Positions 9,384 through 18,317 of a stretch of 64,000 nt of DNA are shown one piece after another. Under the pieces are notes generated by a model that saw only the letters and a list, made by a program, of their open reading frames with translations, ran no database searches and was not told the origin of the DNA. The DNA lies in NCBI GenBank assembly GCA_027214345.1, contig JAPWHR010000003.1:186001-250000 (forward strand). Direction: 5' to 3'. Source of the stretch: Comamonadaceae bacterium G21597-S1 (lineage in GTDB: Bacteria; Pseudomonadota; Gammaproteobacteria; Burkholderiales; Burkholderiaceae_C). Each line of letters starts with the position of its first letter. Within the stretch, counting starts at the first letter, position 1. The position numbers and the translations under genes were made by a program.

Positions 9384-10098
9384 CCAGGCCGCGCCGGGCG
9401 GCTTCGACCGCGGCCTCGGCGCGCGAGGAGATGTCGAGCTTGCGGTAGATGTCGCGCACGTAGCTGGTCACGGTGTGCGCACTGATGCCCAGCAAGCCGG
9501 CGGCCTCCGGAACCTTGTAGCCCTTGCCGATCAGGCGCAGCACGTCGACCTCGCGTTCGGTCAGCTGGCGCTGCGGTTCATCGGCGTCGGCATCTGCCGG
9601 TGGCGGACGTCCCATGGGCGCCGATCGCCCCGCGGCGTCGGGCAGGTCGCGGAAATGCTGCAGCAGGCGCAGCGCGATCGACGGCGACAGGGCCGGCTCG
9701 CCGAGCCGGATGCGTTGCAGCTGCGACACGACGACCGTGCTGGGCTGGGACTTCAGGATGTAGCCGGTGGCACCGGCGCGCAGCGCGGGGAACACATGCG
9801 TGTCGTTGTCGTGGATCGTGGCCACGATGACCGCCGCGCCCGGCCGGGCCGCGACCAGTTCGCTGATCAGTTCTTCGCTGTTGCCGTCGGGCAGGCCCCA
9901 GTCGACCAGGGCCAGGCCATAGGCGAACTCGGCCATGCGTTCGCGCGCATGCGCCAGCGACGCTGCGGTGTCGACCTGGCGCACCTCCGGCAAGGCGCGC
10001 GGCAGCAACTCGGCCAGCCACTGGCGCGGTTCGTCCAGGTCCTCGACGATCAGCGCACGCGCAAACAGGGCCTCTGTCGGTGTGTGGGCACTGCTCAT
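9376..10098 (-). CDS. NarL/FixJ-family response regulator
   Basis: The 240-residue protein has a receiver domain with phospho-acceptor D66 (ALVDWGLPDG) and the conserved lysine in GYILKSQP. A proline-rich linker is followed by a LuxR-type helix-turn-helix domain (about 172-235, LTEREVDVLRLIGKGYKVPE and LGISAHTVTSYVRDIYRKL). Its 3' end overlaps by eight bases the 3' end of the convergent histidine kinase gene, so the two cognate genes face each other instead of forming an operon. Such facing transcription units can interfere with each other, but the sequence does not show whether they do. Confidence 0.92.
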   Translation of the reverse strand: MSSAHTPTEALFARALIVEDLDEPRQWLAELLPRALPEVRQVDTAASLAHARERMAEFAYGLALVDWGLPDGNSEELISELVAARPGAAVIVATIHDNDTHVFPALRAGATGYILKSQPSTVVVSQLQRIRLGEPALSPSIALRLLQHFRDLPDAAGRSAPMGRPPPADADADEPQRQLTEREVDVLRLIGKGYKVPEAAGLLGISAHTVTSYVRDIYRKLDISSRAEAAVEAARRGLVS

Positions 10099-10131
10099 GG
10101 TGCGAAATCGCCGTACATGGGGCGCTGGCGC

Positions 10132-10656
10132 CTATTTCTGCATGTCGCCGAGCTTGCAACCCTTGGACAGGAACATCGTGGTCAGGTGTTCCTTGCGGCC
10201 TTGCGCCTGTTGCGCCAGCACCGCACCTTGTTGCGCCTGCAACGCCGCCTGCTGTTGGGCCACGGCTTGTTGCTGGGCGTTGGCCGTGGCGGCCTGCTGC
10301 GCCGCGCCACCGAGCAGGCCGCCGAGCAGGGAGCCGCCGCCGAATCCGGCAAATCCGCTGCGCACGGCGCCATGGGCGATGGCCGTCTGGGCCACGGCCC
10401 CGGCCACCTGGGCGCCGACATTGGCGTTGTTGGCATCGGTGGCCGCCGCGACCGGCGCAGCGGATGGCTGCGATGCCCGCGCCACCACGGCGTCCATCTG
10501 CACGGTCTCGTTGTAGATCTGCTGGCAGCTCAGGTCGTTGTCGGTCATGCGCACCCGCTCGATGGTTTGCGCCTGCGCGACGGCAGCGGGCAGCAACAGC
10601 ATGGCGGCGGCAACAGCCCAGGCCGACGAGCGGCCGGGAAAGACAGTGGACTTCAC
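10132..10656 (-). CDS. small secreted protein with Gln/Ala-rich helical segment
   Basis: The 174-residue product begins with a clear signal peptide (MKSTVFPGRSSAWAVAAAML, cleavage near AQAQ, about residue 30). The GTG start at 10656 is supported by AAGGA seven bases upstream, while the longer open frame upstream has no site. The mature protein has one cysteine in LSCQQIY, a glycine-rich patch (GFGGGSLLGGLLGG) and a Gln/Ala-rich stretch (about 125-160) that should be helical. A second cysteine in LSKGCKLGD near the C-terminus could pair with the first. I do not recognise the family. It is 33 bases upstream of the response-regulator start on the same strand and may be cotranscribed with it. Confidence 0.7.
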   Translation of the reverse strand: MKSTVFPGRSSAWAVAAAMLLLPAAVAQAQTIERVRMTDNDLSCQQIYNETVQMDAVVARASQPSAAPVAAATDANNANVGAQVAGAVAQTAIAHGAVRSGFAGFGGGSLLGGLLGGAAQQAATANAQQQAVAQQQAALQAQQGAVLAQQAQGRKEHLTTMFLSKGCKLGDMQK

Positions 10657-10797
10657 GGAAGAATCCTTGAAAGAGGTCGAACAACGGCGGGCCGAACGCG
10701 ACCACGCCACCGTCGGTGCGGGCGCACCGAAGGGGCGAAGATACCACCGCAACCGACAACGCGGAACCCCCTGTGACGGGGGGTGGCCTGCCAAGGG

Positions 10798-11574
10798 CTA
10801 CGGGCTCTCGGCGATGGCCTTGGCAAGGTAGTCGATCTGCCGCTGCAGGTCGGTTTCGGTGTCGGCAAACCGCTGCGCGATGTCGGCGAACGCGTGTTGC
10901 ACCTCGATCAGCGCATCCACGACATCGGGCGCGAACTGGCCGCCACGCTCCTGGAACAGGCGCTGCATGGCCGTGTCGTGCGGGATGCCGGCACGGTAGA
11001 CCCGGTTGCTGGTCAAGGCATCGTAGGCGTCGGCCACGGCCATCACCTGGGCCTCCAGCGCAATCGCGTCGCCGGCGAGCCCCTGCGGATATCCCTGGCC
11101 ATCCCAGCGCTCATGATGGCTGTAGGCGATGTCACGCGCCATGGCGAGAAACGCCGACGGCGCACCGGCACTGCGCTGGATCTGCGTGATGATGTCGCGC
11201 CCGATCGCGGCGTGGCTGCGCACGATCTCGATTTCCTCCGGTGTCAACGCGCCGGGCTTGAGCAGGATGCGATCGGGCACCGCGCTGTTGCCGATGTCGT
11301 GCAAGGCGCTGGCGCGCACCAGCGCCTCGAGGGCATCGTCCGCCCACACGCGGGCATAGGGCTCGGCCTGGCACAGTTGGCGCGCCAGCGCCCGCACGAA
11401 GAGCTGGATGCGGTGGATATGGTGACCGGCCTCGCCGGGCTCGGCGGTCGTGGCCAGCGCCTGCACCAGGGCATGGGTCAGGCCGGCCTGCGGCTCCGAT
11501 GCGCCGGACGCGGCCGACGACCCGAGCAGGGGCTCGGCCAGCGTGCCGTGGGACAAGGGATCTGAAGAACTCAA
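10798..11574 (-). CDS. HD-GYP domain protein, probable c-di-GMP phosphodiesterase
   Basis: Residues about 45-235 form an HD-GYP domain, a metal-dependent hydrolase that usually degrades cyclic di-GMP. The HD pair lies in ASALHDIGN, and the GYP signature in HHERWDGQGYP, followed by the typical VADAYDALTSNRVYR block. The position after HDIG is Asn where Lys is usual, which might affect activity. There is no receiver or membrane domain; the N-terminus is short and low in complexity. I chose the TTG start at 11574 because GGAGAG lies five bases upstream; a GTG at 11628 in the same frame is the alternative. The gene ends the row of minus-strand genes that begins with the toxin-antitoxin pair. Confidence 0.85.
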   Translation of the reverse strand: MSSSDPLSHGTLAEPLLGSSAASGASEPQAGLTHALVQALATTAEPGEAGHHIHRIQLFVRALARQLCQAEPYARVWADDALEALVRASALHDIGNSAVPDRILLKPGALTPEEIEIVRSHAAIGRDIITQIQRSAGAPSAFLAMARDIAYSHHERWDGQGYPQGLAGDAIALEAQVMAVADAYDALTSNRVYRAGIPHDTAMQRLFQERGGQFAPDVVDALIEVQHAFADIAQRFADTETDLQRQIDYLAKAIAESP

Positions 11575-11649
11575 GGCGACTCTCCGCGTGATGGGCCTGC
11601 CTGATGTTACGACGAGTGGCGGTGCCACCGGGCGGCGGCTGTTGCGATG

Positions 11650-12420
11650 TCAGGCCGGCGACGCCGACGCCGTTGCTTCGGCGCCGCGGGGCCGCAGCGG
11701 CAGCCGGTAGATCCAGACCGGCCGGCCATCGGGCAGGTCGAGCCGGTGATCCGGATGGACGTCGCGCGCCTCGAATTCCAGGCTGACCAGCCAGCTGCCC
11801 GGCGCCATCTCGGCCGACGCCTTGGCCACGGCCCGCGGCATGCTCTCGGGCCGCTGGAACAGGTACACCAGCGCATAGGACCGCCAGGGCAGCTGCCAGA
11901 TGTCGCCGTGGCGAACCTGGGCCCAGGGGCATCGCAAGGCACAGACGATGCGCAGCGGCCAGCTCCATTCGATCCCGTGCAGCCGCGCCTGTGGATAGGC
12001 CGCACGCAGGGCGCACAATCCGTGCCCCAGGCCGCAGCCGGCGTCGAGCACGGCGGCATCCGGCGGCAGCGCCACCCGGGCCGGCAGCTCGGCCAGTGCA
12101 TCGGCTGGCGTCGGGAACAGGGGCGCATCGCGCCAGGCCTTGACCGGATAGATCAGCAGCGCGGCCAGCAGCAACACCAGCCAGGCCCAGCCGGGAACAA
12201 TGGCCGCACCGCTGACGAACATCGCGACCGGAAACCCCGCCGCGACAATGATGCGCCGCCACCAGCGGGTCGCGGCCAGGCTCAGCAGCAGGCCGGCCAG
12301 CGCCGCCAGCAGCAGCGCGGGCGCGGGCGCCAGGCCCAGCCGCTCGCCCAGCCGGTAGACCAGCCAGCACAGCACCCAGACCAGCACCGCCGGCAGGGGC
12401 CAGGGCAGGCGCGGCAGCAT
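11650..12420 (-). CDS. membrane-anchored class I SAM methyltransferase
   Basis: The first 95 or so residues of this 256-residue protein hold three to four hydrophobic helices. They are followed by a class I methyltransferase fold with motif I VLDAGCGLGHGL (about 124-135). The acidic end of the second strand lies in LHGIEWS. The substrate is unknown. The arrangement (membrane helices, then a methyltransferase domain) is common for an uncharacterised family in Burkholderiales. It starts 15 bases after the parB stop and so is probably cotranscribed with the partition genes, though a role in partition is not implied. Confidence 0.75.
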   Translation of the reverse strand: MLPRLPWPLPAVLVWVLCWLVYRLGERLGLAPAPALLLAALAGLLLSLAATRWWRRIIVAAGFPVAMFVSGAAIVPGWAWLVLLLAALLIYPVKAWRDAPLFPTPADALAELPARVALPPDAAVLDAGCGLGHGLCALRAAYPQARLHGIEWSWPLRIVCALRCPWAQVRHGDIWQLPWRSYALVYLFQRPESMPRAVAKASAEMAPGSWLVSLEFEARDVHPDHRLDLPDGRPVWIYRLPLRPRGAEATASASPA

Positions 12421-12435
12421 CGGACGCGGCGCCGC

Positions 12436-13428
12436 TCAGCGACTGGCGTCGTGGCTGAGCTTGTCGATCAGGCCGTTCAGTTCCTCCAGCGAGCCGAACT
12501 GGATCGCGACCTCGCCGAGCTCAAGCATCCGACCTCCACGCTTGACGCGTTTCTTGATCCGCACCTCGACATCGGCGGTCAGCAGGTCGGACAACTCCTC
12601 CTCGACCCGGCGCAGGTCGCGCGACTTTTCCTTCTTGGGTTTGGGCGATGTCAGTGCGAATTCCGCCGAGAGCTTCTTCACCAGTGCCTCGGCCTCGCGC
12701 ACCGACATCTTGCGCGCCGCGATCTGGCTGGCGGCGGTGATCTGCGACGAGCGCTCCAGCGCCAGCAGCGCGCGCGCATGGCCCATTTCGAGGTCGCCGG
12801 CCATCAGCATGGTCTGCACCGGATCGGCCAGCTGCAGCAGGCGCAACAGATTGCTGGCTGCGCTGCGCGATCGACCCACGGCCTGCGCCGCCTGCTCGTG
12901 GGTGAGCCCAAACTCCTTCACCAGGCGTTGCAGGCCTTGGGCTTCTTCGAGCGGGTTGAGGTCTTCCCGCTGCATGTTCTCGATCAGGCCCATGGCGGCG
13001 GCGGCCTCGTCGCCGACGTCGCGCACCAGCACTGGCACGGTGTCCAGACCGGCCAGCCGGGCGGCCCGGAAGCGCCGTTCGCCAGCGATGATCTCGTACA
13101 CCGGCCGGTCGCCGCGGGTCACCGCGTCGACGTCGGCGCCGCCGTCCTGCGCACGCAGGCGCTGCAGGCCGTCGGCCGCGCCCAGGCGTCGCACCAGGAT
13201 GGGCTGCATGATGCCCTGGGCCTTGATCGATTCGGCCAGCTCGTACAAGGCGCCCTCGTCCATGCGGGTGCGCGGCTGGTACTGGCCCGGCACCATGTCC
13301 GTCAGCAGCAGGCTGGCGGGCTGGCCCTGGCCTGCCTGCGTATCGGCGTCGCCGGCCTCGGCCTGGGCCGCGGGCCCGAGCAGGGCTTCCAGGCCACGAC
13401 CCAATCCCTTGAATTTCTTGGTCACCAT
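12436..13428 (-). CDS. parB: chromosome-partition protein ParB
   Basis: The 330-residue protein binds parS and spreads along DNA, acting with ParA to segregate the chromosome. It opens with KKFKGLGRGLEALLG, typical of chromosomal ParB. The CTP-binding/N-terminal domain has DMVPGQYQPRTR, IIAGERRFRAARL and IENMQREDLNPLEEA. The helix-turn-helix (LTHEQAAQAVGRSRSAASNL) recognises parS, and the C-terminal part (about 265-330) is the dimerisation domain. The start ATG at 13428 has GGAGGAGGA just upstream; the frame continues upstream into the hydrolase gene without a better start. A short insertion (GAADGLQRLRAQDGGADVDA) within the N-terminal domain is a lineage-specific feature. Two parS sites occur 2.3 and 3.4 kb away in the same cluster. 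Confidence 0.96.
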   Translation of the reverse strand: MVTKKFKGLGRGLEALLGPAAQAEAGDADTQAGQGQPASLLLTDMVPGQYQPRTRMDEGALYELAESIKAQGIMQPILVRRLGAADGLQRLRAQDGGADVDAVTRGDRPVYEIIAGERRFRAARLAGLDTVPVLVRDVGDEAAAAMGLIENMQREDLNPLEEAQGLQRLVKEFGLTHEQAAQAVGRSRSAASNLLRLLQLADPVQTMLMAGDLEMGHARALLALERSSQITAASQIAARKMSVREAEALVKKLSAEFALTSPKPKKEKSRDLRRVEEELSDLLTADVEVRIKKRVKRGGRMLELGEVAIQFGSLEELNGLIDKLSHDASR

Positions 13429-13453
13429 GACGCGTCCTCCTCCTCGTGTGGTG

Positions 13454-14056
13454 TCATTGCGGCGGCGGTCGCGCGGCCGCCGTCTGCGCACCGCTGGCGC
13501 GGCACAGCTCCAGCAGGCGGTCGTGGCCATCGGGCCAGTCGCCCAGGCCGCTGTCGGCGTTGATATGGCCGGCGTTGCCGTAGTCGACGAATTGCGAGCC
13601 CCAGTTGGCGGCGAAATGGCGCGCCCGGTCGATCCGGCAATAGGGGTCGTCCTGGCTACCGATCAATACGCTGGGAAACGGCAGCGTCTGCAGCACCACC
13701 GGCGACCAGCTGGCCAGCACGGCGGCCACGGCCTCGGTCTGCGGGTCGCCGGGCGCCACCAGCAGGGCTGCCCGGATGCGGTGGGCCAGGCCCGAATGCG
13801 CGGCCCAGGCCGCCACCAGCTGGCAACCCAGGCTGTGCGCCACCAGCACGATGCGCGCCGGCGCGTCCGGTGCGCGGTCCTGCTCGTGCTCCAGCACGAC
13901 GTCCTGCAGCCGTGCGACCCAGTCCCCGCGCAAGGGGTGCATCCAGTCGTGTTGCTCGACGCGGACATACCCATGGCGCCGCTCCCAGCGGCTTTGCCAG
14001 TGGTCGGGCCCGGAGTTCTGCCATCCGGGCAGCAACAGAATCGTGGGGTCAGGCAT
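13454..14056 (-). CDS. RBBP9/YdeN-type serine alpha/beta hydrolase
   Basis: The 200-residue hydrolase has all the marks of the RBBP9/YdeN family: an N-terminal LLLPGWQNSGPDHWQSRWE block, nucleophile S75 in VAHSLGC, acid D136 in GSQDDPYC, and base H164 in NAGHINADSGLGDWP. The substrate is unknown; family members act as small serine esterases. It lies between parA (54 bases) and parB (25 bases), which separates the two partition genes that are adjacent in most bacteria. The same intercalation is, to my knowledge, usual in Comamonadaceae-like chromosomes. No strong ribosome site precedes the ATG. Confidence 0.88.
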   Translation of the reverse strand: MPDPTILLLPGWQNSGPDHWQSRWERRHGYVRVEQHDWMHPLRGDWVARLQDVVLEHEQDRAPDAPARIVLVAHSLGCQLVAAWAAHSGLAHRIRAALLVAPGDPQTEAVAAVLASWSPVVLQTLPFPSVLIGSQDDPYCRIDRARHFAANWGSQFVDYGNAGHINADSGLGDWPDGHDRLLELCRASGAQTAAARPPPQ

Positions 14057-14110
14057 ACGCTATTGAATAGATAGCACTAGAGATCGGACCGCATGACCAC
14101 TGGCCCGCGG

Positions 14111-14896
14111 TCACAGCGATGCGATCCGCGTCACCATCTCCTCGGCGAAGGCCACGTAGGCCAGCGCACCCTTGGACGCGGGGTCGAACACCACGCCGGG
14201 CACGCCGTAGCTGGGTGCTTCGGCCAGCCGCACGTTGCGCGGAATCACGGTGTCGAACACTTTCTCGGCGAAATGCGCCTTGAGCTGGTCGCTGACCTGC
14301 TGCTGCAAGGTGATGCGCGGGTCGAACATGACCCGCAGCAGGCCGATCACGGCCAGGTCCTTGTTCATGTTGGCGCGCACCTGGCGGATGGTGTTGACCA
14401 GGTCGGTCAGGCCCTCGAGCGCGAAATATTCGCACTGCATCGGCACGATCACGCCATGCGCGCAACTCAGTCCATTGAGCGTGAGCATCGACAGGGACGG
14501 CGGGCAATCGATCAGCACGAAGTCGTAGTCGGCCTCGACCTCGGCCAGCGCGGTCTTGAGCCGGCGTTCGCGCCGCTCGACGCCGACCAGTTCGACCTCG
14601 GCACCGGCCAGGTCGCGGTTGGCTCCCAGCACCGCATAACCGCAACCGGCGGACTCGAGCTTGTCGCTGCGCACCTGCGCCTGCGAGATCGGCGTGGAGC
14701 CAAGCAGGACGTCGTAGATGCTGTCCGTGAGCTGGCGCTTGTCGACGCCCGAACCCATGGTGGCATTGCCCTGGGGATCGAGGTCGATCATCAGTACCCG
14801 CTGCCCGACCTTGGCCAGTCCGGCTGCCAGGTTGACCGTCGTGGTGGTCTTGCCGACCCCCCCTTTTTGATTGGCGATGCAGAAGATCCTGGCCAT
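14111..14896 (-). CDS. parA: chromosome-partition ATPase ParA
   Basis: The 261-residue deviant Walker ATPase begins MARIFCIANQKGGVGKTTTT, with signature lysine K11 and Walker lysine K16. The A' box is VLMIDLDPQGNATMGSG and the Walker B region DFVLIDCPPSLSML. It forms ATP-dependent dimers on the nucleoid and moves ParB-parS complexes. The size and the lack of an N-terminal helix-turn-helix show it is the short chromosomal type rather than a plasmid type. The longer open frame upstream overlaps the LysE gene and is not credible. Cotranscription with the LysE gene upstream (38 bases) and the hydrolase and parB downstream is likely. Confidence 0.96.
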   Translation of the reverse strand: MARIFCIANQKGGVGKTTTTVNLAAGLAKVGQRVLMIDLDPQGNATMGSGVDKRQLTDSIYDVLLGSTPISQAQVRSDKLESAGCGYAVLGANRDLAGAEVELVGVERRERRLKTALAEVEADYDFVLIDCPPSLSMLTLNGLSCAHGVIVPMQCEYFALEGLTDLVNTIRQVRANMNKDLAVIGLLRVMFDPRITLQQQVSDQLKAHFAEKVFDTVIPRNVRLAEAPSYGVPGVVFDPASKGALAYVAFAEEMVTRIASL

Positions 14897-14934
14897 CCGT
14901 TCCGTCCTGTGTTTCGAGCGCCGGCCTGCCGGGT

Positions 14935-15549
14935 TCAGTTGCCCACAGCCAGCTTGACGCCGAAACCGACCAGGAACAGGCCCGCCAGTTTGTTCAGCAC
15001 ACGCGACACGATCGGGTTGGCGCGCATGCGTGCGGCCAGGAAATGGGTCATCAAGGTCATCGTCAACCCATAGAGGAACGTCAGCGCCGCGACCGTGACC
15101 GCCATCACAGCAAAGGTCACCAGGCCCTGGTGCCGCGCCGGATCGACGAACAGCGGGAAGAACGCCATGTAGAACACGATGGCCTTGGGGTTGAGCAAGG
15201 TGATCAGAAAGGACTGGCGCACGTAGTGCCCGGTACGAATATGCAGCACCGGCGTGTCGCCGGCGCGCGCAAACCACATACGCAAGCCCAGCCAGGCCAG
15301 ATAGGCCGCGCCCAGCCACTGCACCGCATGGAATGCCGCCGGATACGCCGCCAGCAGCGCGGCGACGCCGGCCACCGCCATCCAGATCAGCACCTGGTCA
15401 CCCAGGATCACACCCCAGGTCGCCGCCAGCCCGCCCCGGATGCCGCCCTTGCCAGTGGACGTGATCAAGGCCAGGTTGCCCGGACCGGGAACCAGCAGGA
15501 ACACGATGATGGCGATGACGAATGCGCCATAGTCGGCGATGCCAAACAT
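14935..15549 (-). CDS. LysE/RhtB-family amino-acid exporter
   Basis: The 204-residue inner-membrane protein has about six hydrophobic helices. It shows the LysE/RhtB family hallmarks: the PGPGNLALI motif in the first third, LGAAYLAWLGLRMW in the middle, and LLNPKAIVFYMAFFPLFVD after the central loop. Members export amino acids such as homoserine, threonine, leucine or lysine; which one cannot be told. It lies between rsmG and parA in the partition cluster, a position also seen in related Burkholderiales, and probably rides along in the operon. Confidence 0.9.
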   Translation of the reverse strand: MFGIADYGAFVIAIIVFLLVPGPGNLALITSTGKGGIRGGLAATWGVILGDQVLIWMAVAGVAALLAAYPAAFHAVQWLGAAYLAWLGLRMWFARAGDTPVLHIRTGHYVRQSFLITLLNPKAIVFYMAFFPLFVDPARHQGLVTFAVMAVTVAALTFLYGLTMTLMTHFLAARMRANPIVSRVLNKLAGLFLVGFGVKLAVGN

Positions 15550-15621
15550 GGGGGAACTCCTTGGAGTGGGGCGTTCGAGTTTACTGCCTTCCCCCCGCCA
15601 CGGATATGCCCGGCGCCGGAC

Positions 15622-16290
15622 TCAGGTGCCGGACGGTTCGGGCTCGAGCCAGACGATGCAGCGCTGGGCGTCGAGGCCCGGCACCTGCAGTTGTTCCACG
15701 TGAAACACCCGCACCGTATCCGGCAAGGCCGCGATCTCGTCGGCGGGATGCTGTCCCTTCATGGCCATCCAGCAAGCGCCCGGCGCCAACAGAGGCGCGG
15801 TCCACGCCACGAAGTCGGAGATGGAGGCGAAGGCGCGGGAACACACGACGTCGAATCGGCCGGGCATGCGCTCCACCCGGGCATGGACCGACTCCAGGTT
15901 CCCCAGCACGAGGCTGGCGGCGGATTGCCGGATGAAGGCCGACTTCTTGGCGACCGCGTCGACGCAGGTCACGTGGATGTCCGGGCAGCAGATGGCGATG
16001 ACCACCCCTGGCAGCCCGCCGCCCGAACCGACGTCCAGCAGGCGGGCCCCGGCGGACGGGCCCCGCGCCAGCAGGGTCCGGCGCAACGGGCCGATCGCGG
16101 CCAGGCTGTCGAGCAGATGGTGACGCAGCATCGGCAGCGGCTCCCGCACCGCCGTCAGGTTGTAGACCCGGTTCCACTTCTGCAGCAGTTCGAGATACGT
16201 CAGCAAGGCCTCGACCTGCGCTTCGTCCAGCGCCAGTCCCAGTGTGGCGGCGCCTTCGCGCAAGGTGGCCGACAGCGTGGGGTCGCTCAA
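15622..16290 (-). CDS. rsmG: 16S rRNA (guanine527-N7)-methyltransferase RsmG
   Basis: The 222-residue enzyme (GidB) methylates N7 of G527 in 16S rRNA. Evidence is the N-terminal [20 protein letters not shown] block, motif [18 protein letters not shown], and the [16 protein letters not shown] block. The start is a TTG at 16290 whose last bases overlap the mnmG stop (a four-base TTGA overlap), which implies translational coupling. A near-perfect parS lies inside the gene at 15692-15707. Loss of this enzyme is known to give low-level streptomycin resistance in several bacteria. Confidence 0.95.
   Translation of the reverse strand: MSDPTLSATLREGAATLGLALDEAQVEALLTYLELLQKWNRVYNLTAVREPLPMLRHHLLDSLAAIGPLRRTLLARGPSAGARLLDVGSGGGLPGVVIAICCPDIHVTCVDAVAKKSAFIRQSAASLVLGNLESVHARVERMPGRFDVVCSRAFASISDFVAWTAPLLAPGACWMAMKGQHPADEIAALPDTVRVFHVEQLQVPGLDAQRCIVWLEPEPSGT
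15692..15707. promoter_or_regulatory. parS centromere-like site within rsmG
   Basis: The 16-base sequence TGTTCCACGTGAAACA differs at one position from the palindromic parS consensus TGTTTCACGTGAAACA. It lies inside the rsmG coding region, 2.3 kb from parB. ParB is expected to load here. Confidence 0.88.
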
Positions 16291-18317
16291 ACCGGCACCT
16301 GTTCGGACGGCGCGGCTTGCTTCGCGTCGGGCCTGCCGGCGTTCTTGCCCAGCAACTCGGCGCGGTGTTTCTTCAGATGGATCAGCAGCAGCGAGATCGA
16401 TGCCGGCGTGATGCCCGAGAGACGCGAAGCCAGTCCCAGCGTCTGCGGCCGGTGGCGGCTCAGGATCTGCCGTGCCTCGAAACTCAGCGCCGCAACCTGC
16501 AGGTAATCCAGTTCCGGCGGCAGCACAAGGTTCTCATAGACCTCGGCCCGTTCGACCTCGTCCTTCTGGCGCTGGATATAGCCGCTGTAACGCGCCATGA
16601 TCTCCACCTGCTCGATAACCGAGCGCCCGAACAGGACCTCCGGCGTACCGGCCGCCCCTCCCTGCGCAGCGTCCGGCTCTTCCCAGACCAGGTCTTGCGG
16701 CGCGAACTTCCCGCCGTTCAGCGTCATCAGAGAACGGTAGCTGACGTCGGGCCGACGCAGTAGTTCGGCCAGGCAATATTCATGGTCCATGGCCTTGCCC
16801 AGGACCCGTTCGGCCTCGGCCGGTGCGACGGTACGCGGGCTGACCCAGGTGGAACGCAGGCGTTGTGTTTCACGTGAAACAGCGTCGCGCTTGCGGCAGA
16901 AGGCATCCCACCGGGCATCATCGACCAGGCCCAGCCGGCGCCCGGTTTCGGTCAGCCGCAGGTCGGCGTTGTCCTCGCGCAGCTGCAGCCGGAACTCGGC
17001 ACGGCTGGTGAACATACGGTAGGGCTCGGTCACTCCCTTGGTGATCAGGTCGTCGACCAACACCCCCAGGTAGGCTTCGTCGCGCCGCGGCACCCACGGC
17101 GCCTCGTCCCGGCACATCAGCGCGGCGTTGAGTCCGGCAAACAGACCCTGGGCCGCGGCCTCCTCGTAGCCGGTGGTGCCGTTGATCTGCCCGGCAAAGA
17201 ACAGGCCGGCGATGGCACGGGTCTCGAAACTGGTCTTGAGCGCGCGCGGATCGAAATAGTCGTATTCGATGGCATAGCCCGGGCGCAGGATGTGTGCGTT
17301 CTCCAGCCCGACCATCGACCGCACGAGTTCATATTGCACGTCGAACGGCAGGCTGGTCGAGATGCCGTTCGGATACACCTCATGCGTCGTCAAGCCCTCG
17401 GGCTCGAGAAAGATCTGGTGACTGGTCTTGTCGGCGAAACGGTGGATCTTGTCCTCCACGCTCGGGCAATACCGTGGCCCGACCCCTTCGATCTGGCCGG
17501 TGAACATCGGGCTGCGATCGAGACCGGAGCGGATGATGTCGTGGGTGCGTTCATTGGTATGCGTGATCCAGCACGACACCTGTTGCGGATGTTGCTCTGC
17601 CGAACCCATGAAGCCGAACACCGGCAGGCGGTCGCCGGCCCCCCCCGGCATGCCGTCGCCCGGTTGCTCCAGGCACTTGCTGAAATCGATGCTGCGTCCG
17701 TCGAGCCGGGGCGGCGTGCCGGTCTTGAGCCGGCCCTGCGGCAGCTGGAGTTCCTTGAGCCGCGCCGACAGGCTCATCGCCGGCGGATCGCCGGCCCGGC
17801 CGGCCGCATAGTGGTTCATGCCGACATGGATCTTGCCGTCCAGGAAAGTGCCAGCCGTCAGCACCACGGTACGGCTGCGAAAACGGATGCCGACCTGCGT
17901 CACCGCGCCGACGACCCGGTCGCCTTCGACCATCAGGTCGTCCACCGCCTGCTGGAACAACCACAGGTTGGGCTGGTTCTCGAGCCTGCGCCGGATCGCC
18001 GCCTTGTACAGGATGCGGTCAGCCTGGGCCCGGGTCGCGCGCACCGCCGGTCCCTTGCTCGAATTGAGAATGCGGAACTGGATGCCACCCTCGTCGGTCG
18101 CCGCGGCCATTGCGCCGCCCAATGCATCGACCTCCTTGACCAGGTGACCCTTGCCGATACCGCCGATCGATGGATTGCAGCTCATCTGCCCCAGCGTCTC
18201 GATGTTGTGGGTCAGCAGCAAGGTCTTGCTGCCCATGCGCGCGGCCGCCAGCGCGGCCTCGGTGCCGGCATGGCCGCCCCCGACCACGATCACGTCGAAT
18301 TCCTGTGGATACATCAT
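16287..18317 (-). CDS. mnmG: tRNA uridine-5-carboxymethylaminomethyl modification enzyme MnmG
   Basis: The 676-residue FAD protein (GidA) works with MnmE to add carboxymethylaminomethyl or aminomethyl groups to the wobble uridine of several tRNAs. The FAD-binding start is [20 protein letters not shown], followed by the hallmark [19 protein letters not shown]. It later shows ATGRPYCPS-like [13 protein letters not shown] and the C-terminal helical domain ending in [18 protein letters not shown]. Two adjacent ATG codons are possible starts (18317 and 18314). The first overlaps the stop of the PIN-toxin gene by four bases (ATGA), and GGAAGAGGGA lies upstream. The protein is somewhat longer than the 629 residues of E. 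coli. A perfect parS is embedded at 16866-16881. Confidence 0.96.
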   Translation of the reverse strand: MMYPQEFDVIVVGGGHAGTEAALAAARMGSKTLLLTHNIETLGQMSCNPSIGGIGKGHLVKEVDALGGAMAAATDEGGIQFRILNSSKGPAVRATRAQADRILYKAAIRRRLENQPNLWLFQQAVDDLMVEGDRVVGAVTQVGIRFRSRTVVLTAGTFLDGKIHVGMNHYAAGRAGDPPAMSLSARLKELQLPQGRLKTGTPPRLDGRSIDFSKCLEQPGDGMPGGAGDRLPVFGFMGSAEQHPQQVSCWITHTNERTHDIIRSGLDRSPMFTGQIEGVGPRYCPSVEDKIHRFADKTSHQIFLEPEGLTTHEVYPNGISTSLPFDVQYELVRSMVGLENAHILRPGYAIEYDYFDPRALKTSFETRAIAGLFFAGQINGTTGYEEAAAQGLFAGLNAALMCRDEAPWVPRRDEAYLGVLVDDLITKGVTEPYRMFTSRAEFRLQLREDNADLRLTETGRRLGLVDDARWDAFCRKRDAVSRETQRLRSTWVSPRTVAPAEAERVLGKAMDHEYCLAELLRRPDVSYRSLMTLNGGKFAPQDLVWEEPDAAQGGAAGTPEVLFGRSVIEQVEIMARYSGYIQRQKDEVERAEVYENLVLPPELDYLQVAALSFEARQILSRHRPQTLGLASRLSGITPASISLLLIHLKKHRAELLGKNAGRPDAKQAAPSEQVPV
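16866..16881. promoter_or_regulatory. parS centromere-like site within mnmG
   Basis: TGTTTCACGTGAAACA is an exact match to the 16-base palindromic parS consensus recognised by chromosomal ParB proteins. It is embedded in the mnmG coding region, 3.4 kb from parB. Together with the site in rsmG it marks this region as the probable centromere, usually close to the replication origin. Confidence 0.95.
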
